Assembly (NCBI RefSeq): GCF_023101765.2
Contig: NC_064237.1
Coordinates: forward strand, 1,054,001 to 1,118,000
Direction of reading: 5' to 3'
Source: Spodoptera frugiperda
Lineage: Eukaryota; Arthropoda; Insecta; Lepidoptera; Noctuidae
DNA: 64,000 bases
Of the stretch, positions 59,301-64,000 are shown piece after piece. The notes below the pieces were generated by a model. The model searched no databases. It was given only the letters and a program-made list of their open reading frames with translations, and was not told where the DNA came from. Each line of letters starts with the position of its first letter. Within the stretch, counting starts at the first letter, position 1. Position numbers and translations under genes: made by a program.

Positions 59301-62236
59301 TTTTTACGACGGAACAAAATGAATTTCGAAATGTAACGCGCTAAAACTGTTACCGAGTCCAATTTGTGCTTAGTTTTGTGTGAAAATGATTGAAGTAATC
59401 GGTAATGTGTGAATTTATATTTGTTACGTATTCTTATTGTATGGAAAAGTTGGGAAATTTCGCTTCGTAGATTTTTATGAGTAAAAATTATTTCGAAATA
59501 GTAGTAATCCAGTAAGGGTTTTTGCTTTTGCTCGATCTGTATTATGTCCTGCCTGTCTACAGGTAGTTTTCTTGTCTTGACGCTATTTTTTCAAATAGTA
59601 TTTTCCGGAATGCGAACTTAGTAAAATGTTACTATTATCTTATGATTGTGTGTATCTTTCCCAATAAATGAGCATCTCGTGCTTCAAAAAAAAAAAAAAA
59701 ATCGCCTCATCAACTTAAAAGATGATAATATAGCTATGTTTAATCTATCTGTATTATAAATGATACCTAGTATTAACAGAAAAAATCTTGTTTTTCAAAG
59801 AGTAGGCATACGGAGCAAAAAATCAGTCCAATTTTTTTTATCGATCGTGGCCATTCGCGGCATTTCTTTAATCACTCATCACAAATGTTTATGGGTCTTC
59901 AGATTTTTTATTAATGTAGCTTTATCAAGGAAATTCCAATACTTACATAATTTTATACCTATCCATATTACTTACTATAAGCTATGGGATAATACCTAAA
60001 TACATTTATTATCACCGTTCCTACTCTTCCCGCGAGTGTATTTTACAGAGACCGGGCAGTTCTGAAATAAATAAATGAATCTGAATTGTACACTTTCATT
60101 TGCGGGAGGAAAATCCAATAAAATAGTAGACTAATTTTTATTTTAATCTCCATCTTGTAGATTTCTTTAAAACATTACACACATATTTTTTATTTTCTTA
60201 CGGTAACAAATATTTTCGAAAATTTTAAATATTGCTTGACTTGATACTTCTAGATTCGTTTTATACGTAGAAATGACGTATTTGATCTCACTCCTAAACT
60301 TTGATTCCTTTTATCCAAGTATTGCTATCTTATATGACAAAATTCAAAACATTGTGTCTAATATTTTTTCATTACCTAATTGACGTACTAAATAGATTTT
60401 TAATGTTCATTCCCATCAACATTCCTATTACTTCTCCTGGCTTCGATGAGGCGAGAGGGAGGGTCAGACTCTTACTGACTAAAAACTACCCCGTTCCTAC
60501 TCCTGCTCTTGGATTAGGAGCCCTAGCAACCCGTTAGGTCTTCCTCAGCTTCGTATCGAGGATCAGCGATCTCGAATTTGAAACAACTTGTACATAAATA
60601 TTACCTACTTTATGTAGATATACAAATATTTTTTATAGGTAATTGTGTGATGTAGAAGCCAACGATGGAGGTTGCTCACGTAATTAATTTCTTTATTTAT
60701 GAATTTCTTTTTTGTTGTTATAGAGCTATTGATTTTGGTCATCTGACTCTGTTATATTAAATAAATTATAAATAGGTATAATAAAAAAAAATATACCTAG
60801 ATATTTAGGATTTTGGACAGAGTGTTACCCAGAAGTTAGTAGGTTTAGCAATCTTAATGTTAGAGAACATCAGACCACCACATATGGAACCCAGTAGGGC
60901 TGATGCTTGAATCGGAGCTGCGGACTACCTAGCAGGTTTACCAGGGCTCCGGCTCAAAAAGCAGGAGTAGGGACGGGGTGGTTTTTAGTCAGTAAGAGTC
61001 TGACACTCCCTCTCACTCACTTCCTAATTCGACCAATTCGTGTGCATTGTAACATTTCTGTTCCTAGTAACGAGTAGTTTTGAAATGTTATGTTAATTAA
61101 GAGTGCGTATATTAATATGGAGGAATTGTTATCTTAACAGCTCTTTAGTAATCACAAAACGTGCCACTCTCATTTTCATTATTGGTAATGGCCAAGGACA
61201 TTGTGGCTTGCGGCCAGTTTTCCGAAATATTTACAGCATGTACAACATACCGTGTAAATTCCGATTTAGTTACTCGTGCATACAAAACATAGGTCAAATA
61301 GACGAATAACATTATTTTTCTTGTAGTTTTTTTGCCGCAGTTTTGTTCAAGTTCGAGGTTAGTCACTTACTTAGTTGTTATAAAAATATTCATTTGACAT
61401 TGTATGTTATAATAAACTGGTTTGTGTGATAGATCGTATTCAAAATGGATTTTCCAATAGCGGGTTTACCGGGGCTCCGGCTCGAAAAGCAGGAGTAGGA
61501 ACGGGGTGGTTTTTAGTCAGTAAGAGTCTGTCACTCCCTCTAGGTCAATGGATGATTATCCCCCTTAAAAAAAGTAAACGAATCTGAGACCTTACGATCA
61601 TTAGTTGGTGATTGAAAGGTAGACAAGCCCTGTTCCTAAATACATGTGACCCACAAAACTACCAAAACAACATATATATAAAATATAAAAAATAATTTAA
61701 CATTTACGTACAGTTTACAATTGCTAGTCATGTTATACATAGCTTAAGGATTTCTTTAATTTACATTAGAGTACTATAATGTTTACAGAGATTATAAAAT
61801 TAAATTATAAAGATTGTAAATCCGTTTACTTTTCAACACTTTTTATTTGCCTCTTAAACTATTTGAGTTGTGATAAACGGTTGATAACATGGATCTTGCT
61901 TTTTTATCGTGACTAGACAAAATAAATAACTTACTAATAAGCTATGTGCTCCTAGTACCAGACATAAGAAACTGATGGTCAACTTTAACTCTAGACCTAG
62001 ACCTTTGTTTTAGAACTATTATTTTTTAGACATTATTTATTAAATTCAAGTCATTGTTTCATCTAATTAATTGGTACTTTTTATTTTTCTTTCTTCAGGA
62101 AATGCCCAAGCGAACAGCAGACTACGGCGGGTGGCCGCCAAACTGTGCAGTATAGAGTCGTGGAAGAGAAGGTTACCCATCACAATATGGCTACCCAAAT
62201 ACAGCTTCGAATATTTATTACGAGACGCTATAGCAG
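50278..62236 (+). CDS. SLC26/SulP sulfate anion transporter, N-terminal two exons (partial, runs off right edge)
   Basis: Exon 1 (50278-50311) encodes MDADDPRRPLLG and exon 2 (62099-62236) continues in phase: NAQANSRLRRVAAKLCSIES, then LPITIWLPKYSFEYLLRDAI ending AG. The block L-P-I-x-x-W-L-P-K-Y-x ... D-x-I-A-G directly before the first membrane segment is diagnostic of SLC26/SulP anion exchangers (sulfate, chloride, bicarbonate, oxalate across membranes). Insect members are usually annotated as sodium-independent sulfate anion transporter, SLC26A11-like. The remaining exons, with the membrane segments and STAS domain, lie beyond the window. The acidic dileucine-like RRPLLG near the N-terminus may be a sorting signal (inference). 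Confidence 0.87.
50969..51235 (+). mobile_element. MITE-like element, copy A
   Basis: Starts TTAAGGTGAATGTTCCGA and ends near CTAGATGGCGTGCA. The same ends occur in reverse at 53975-54284, with diverged interiors. Confidence 0.55.
53665..53870 (+). repeat. Dispersed repeat fragment
   Basis: GTGACCCGCCCCGTTTTCGC, CCTTCCTCTTGAATCACTCT and ATAGGGACAGAGAAA: a common insect interspersed repeat. In the SLC26 intron. Confidence 0.5.
53975..54284 (-). mobile_element. MITE-like element, copy B (inverted)
   Basis: On the minus strand it starts TTAAGGTGAATGTTCCGA and ends CTAGATGGCGTGCA, inverted relative to copy A about 2.7 kb away. Also carries a GATAGATGGCGCTGAA internal motif. Confidence 0.55.
54741..55025 (-). 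mobile_element. tRNA-derived SINE copy interrupted by a palindromic insert
   Basis: Both ends match the SINE (CCCAGACCTGAAACAACAAT and, at the start, AATGTTGTCCCATAGTAAG). The middle (about 54795-54880) has extra sequence including a 40-bp perfect palindrome. Head decayed. Confidence 0.55.
54837..54876. repeat. 40-bp perfect palindrome
   Basis: Centred on GTACCTAGGTAC, with arms running through ATCTAT and seven T/A to a terminal G/C. Lies inside a SINE copy. Confidence 0.85.
55430..55805 (+). repeat. ACCGACTTC-family repeat with two diverged tandem units
   Basis: Starts TTAACCGACTTCAAAAAAAG and contains two related units (about 55490-55640 and 55655-55800). They share GATAACT, TCGTTTATGAAC, ATTAAAATTTTATC and GAGATAATTAACAAAAAC. 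Common moth repeat type; non-coding. Confidence 0.65.
55815..56770 (+). repeat. Diverged tandem repeat, unit about 320 bp, second copy split by a SINE
   Basis: Copy 1 is about 55815-56130; copy 2 is about 56131-56394 plus 56702-56770. Shared blocks include GAAATTCTTTTTGTGTTTGA and CATATCTGGTATAGAATGAT. The interruption is the insertion at 56395-56701. Confidence 0.7.
56395..56701 (+). mobile_element. Poly(A)-tailed SINE-like retroposon with target duplication
   Basis: 307 bp, ending in CACCCTCAAAAAAAAAAA and flanked by AGCTTGATG at 56386-56394 and 56702-56710. It carries the family block TTAGTCAGTAAGAGTCTGAC. The longest of the eight copies here and possibly full length. Confidence 0.8.
56988..57502. 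repeat. Large foldback element, arms about 197 bp
   Basis: Arms 56988-57185 and 57306-57502 are near-perfect reverse complements around a 120-bp spacer. Near the outer ends is AACCGACTTC; near the inner ends is GAGTCGGTGTCAGCC. It belongs to the same ACCGACTTC family as the 13.8-kb foldback. Confidence 0.82.
57507..57622 (+). mobile_element. tRNA-derived SINE, 5'-truncated
   Basis: AATTGTTGTTTCGGGTCTGG through CCACGACACAGGAGAAAATT, ending TATAAAAAAAAACC. It starts immediately after the large foldback. Confidence 0.65.
57625..57935 (+). mobile_element. Dispersed moth retroposon of the GGGCCGGCTCGACCG type
   Basis: GGGAGAGCCATGATTCGGCA, GGGCCGGCTCGACCGAAGTG, CAGAAAACCGACATGAAAC and GGCAACGCTCTTGTGG. 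A related reverse copy lies at 47934-48210. Non-coding; short frames in it are incidental. Confidence 0.6.
59045..59701 (+). mobile_element. Poly(A)-tailed retrocopy of an unidentified transcript or LINE 3' end
   Basis: An AATAAA (59663-59668) lies about 18 nt before a 16-nt A-run (59686-59701), and TCGTCTCAT (59036-59044) and TCGCCTCAT (59702-59710) look like an aged target duplication. No long open frame. The source is not recognised. Confidence 0.55.
60433..60566 (-). mobile_element. Poly(A)-tailed SINE-like family, truncated copy
   Basis: GGGTCAGACTCTTACTGACT and CTACCCCGTTCCTACTCCTG on the plus strand. In the SLC26 intron. Confidence 0.65.
60866..61020 (+). mobile_element. Poly(A)-tailed SINE-like family, truncated copy without tail
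   Basis: CCCAGTAGGGCTGATGC, CGGACTACCTAGCAGG and TTTTTAGTCAGTAAGAGTCT; breaks off before the tail. In the SLC26 intron. Confidence 0.65.
61458..61573 (+). mobile_element. Poly(A)-tailed SINE-like family, 5'-truncated copy
   Basis: Starts AGCGGGTTTACCGGGGCTCC and ends CCCCCTTAAAAAAAG. In the SLC26 intron. Confidence 0.68.
62099..62236 (+). CDS. SLC26 transporter coding exon 2
   Basis: Acceptor tttcttcag ends at 62098 and donor GCAG|GTAAT follows 62236. It contains the SulP N-terminal motif W-L-P-K-Y and D-A-I-A-G. Phase 1 at both ends. Confidence 0.9.
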
Positions 62237-64000
62237 GTAATTAACATGTCTATTATAAGCCTCTCTTGTGTTCCTGGTATCCTGGTAGTTGAAATTAAGA
62301 CGATGCGTTGAACAGTTACATAAGACCGCTAAATTCAAATACTAGCTTATGTTTATTTATTTTGGAAAGTCACACAAAAATACCAAGTTTTGGTTATTTA
62401 ATGATTTTTTTCAAATATTTATATTATCGCTCATCAAGATGCATTATTATCAAAGATATTTAGGGTTATAAAGGTTTTTAGTAATTAGAAAAATAGGTTA
62501 ACAAGCATTTAGTTGGTAGCTGCAATGAATGCCTTATTCATTAGTAAATACATCTTTCTTTGTATTGTGTTTTGTTGGCAAGGTATACCCGGATTCGTTT
62601 TAATTCTAACACAAGCGTTGTTAGTTCCCATGGTTACCTAGTATAAATCAGTCACTAAAGAAATATCGCGGTATAGAATATGCAATGAGAATATCCTTTT
62701 AAGAAAAAGCACTTGTGTAGGAAAAATAAGCGAAAAACCTGATCGAGGATTTTGGACAAGGACAAACAAGTTCTTAATAACATGTAGGTATGGTATAGCA
62801 GGTCCTTGCCTTAATACCCAATTCAGTGGTTCGGTCGCCTGACCGACAATTGAACCGGTTGTATGATGACATAACGTTCGATAATCAGTGCGTAATGTTT
62901 CCGTTGCTATTATCATAATCATTAATTGCTTTTACTTTTATATCCGATCTATGTAAAATATTTACTAACTAGGTACTCTAAAATTAGTAACAAATGCAGA
63001 AATGCATCAGAGAAAAGTGTTTTCATATTTGACGTCTGTCCTGGTAGTCACATTACGATAAAATTTGGTGACTCTATAATATTTTAAGATATAAAACTCA
63101 TTACAAAAGATGAAACCTGAATTTTTCTAATGGATTCACTCATAAACATCAATCAGCAATTAAATGAAATGATTGCATTTTCATTTAGATAAATCTTGTT
63201 CGTGTCGTGTACTAGGCTCACAGAAGTTCGGACAAGTACTTAAACTTCATTTTAGGTTAGTGAGAATATAATAAACACATTAACTCGTTAACTGCTAACT
63301 AATAACCATAATATCCTGCGCGTTTAGAATTTTAATTGTCTGTGTGTGACGTCAAATGTAAACTGCATGAACATCCAGTAACTGGATGTAAACTAAGCAC
63401 GTCTGGGATTTATAGATAATCTTTGAATACAATAAATGTTATCTTATCTTCCCACGGAGTTGAGGGAACAAAGTAATTTATTAAAATCCGCCTGTTTGTC
63501 GTTTAAACTGGTGTGAATTAGATCTGCGTTTATAAACACGGGTTTATGATCCACAATGATTTGGATTCGGTCATGCGTCGGATCAGTGACCTGATGATGA
63601 TTTGATCATTAATTAAAGTTTATCTTTATGCTGCATTGTTTTAGAGTTTCAGGATCTTCTTCTGACTTATTTGATTTGATTCCTACTATAGTTCCATTGG
63701 TCTGTTTAGCTAGTTGTTTCAATGTTTTCAATTTATAACTTTTACGAGCCGTGACTGAATTGCGAGCAAATACCTACTTTGTGTATGTATACATATTACA
63801 TACACTATTATATATTACGGTTAAGTATAATTGATTAATTCAAGGTATTGCGCAATTGAATTAGATATATTACTTTTCTATTGCTGCAACGTCAATGTAA
63901 TTACATAACATGAACTCATGTTATAATTTGGTCATATTTTATTTTGAATTCATGCTTTTTATTTCAACTCAGGTACCTACACTACTGGTAGTTGATGTGA
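62237..64000 (+). other. SLC26 intron 2, partial
   Basis: No exon with the expected first membrane segment was found before the right edge; the next exon must lie beyond 64000. Confidence 0.6.

Larger units (their letters stand above)
50312..62098 (+). other. SLC26 intron 1 (11.8 kb, repeat-rich)
   Basis: Between the two SLC26 exons lie the MITE-like pair, SINE copies, tandem repeats, the large foldback and the retrocopy. No host exon recognised. Confidence 0.6.

Noticed and set aside
63960..64000. Possible acceptor TTTCAACTCAG near the right edge as SLC26 exon 3
   Set aside because: Read in phase it gives GTYTTGS and then a stop instead of the expected membrane segment after DAIAG.
1..64000. 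A novel defence-like or multi-gene system, CRISPR array or biosynthetic cluster
   Set aside because: The genes are three ordinary animal genes of unrelated function; no spaced repeats or co-directed gene set was seen.

Overview
The window looks like AT-rich nuclear DNA from a lepidopteran, most likely a noctuid-type moth. The evidence is large repeat-filled introns with canonical GT..AG borders, tRNA-derived and poly(A)-tailed SINE-like families of moth type, and very frequent AGGTACCTA-type motifs. The species cannot be fixed from sequence alone. Genes were assembled by joining exons whose splice phases agree, then reading domains from the conceptual proteins.

Three protein-coding genes are supported. 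(1) Plus strand, 1271-31922: a 13-exon gene, complete from start to stop, for a chromatin protein of about 1612 aa. It has a low-complexity N-terminal half, an AT-hook, a Tudor-like module and a C-terminal BAH domain. It is the insect winged eye (wge) relative of vertebrate TNRC18/BAHCC1. (2) Minus strand, 39742 down to 36441 or 34128: a flavin-containing monooxygenase (FMO) of about 422 aa. It has two alternative homologous last exons about 2.1 kb apart and a probable non-coding first exon plus promoter near 44.9 kb. (3) Plus strand, from 50278 and running off the right edge: the first two coding exons of an SLC26/SulP sulfate-anion transporter, separated by an 11.8 kb intron. wge and FMO converge tail to tail around 33.3-33.9 kb; FMO and SLC26 are divergent.

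Region by region: 1-6.3 kb holds the N-terminal wge exons. 6.3-27.2 kb is two huge wge introns around one small exon; they carry SINEs, a foldback element, a 292-bp tandem duplication, an old solo LTR and a GC-rich possible internal promoter. 27.2-33.3 kb holds the compact 3' half of wge. 33.9-45 kb is FMO; its 5' intron contains a very young 989-bp miniature LTR element. 45-50.2 kb is intergenic, with a 462-bp tandem duplication just upstream of the SLC26 start. 50.3-64 kb is SLC26 intron, rich in repeats: a large foldback, nested SINE insertion, a poly(A)-tailed retrocopy and an inverted pair of MITE-like elements.

The genes do not form a pathway; they are ordinary neighbours. The most notable observations are the duplicated FMO terminal exons, the young TRIM-like LTR element with an old solo LTR relative, and the two foldback elements. 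I saw no CRISPR array, rRNA or standalone tRNA gene.
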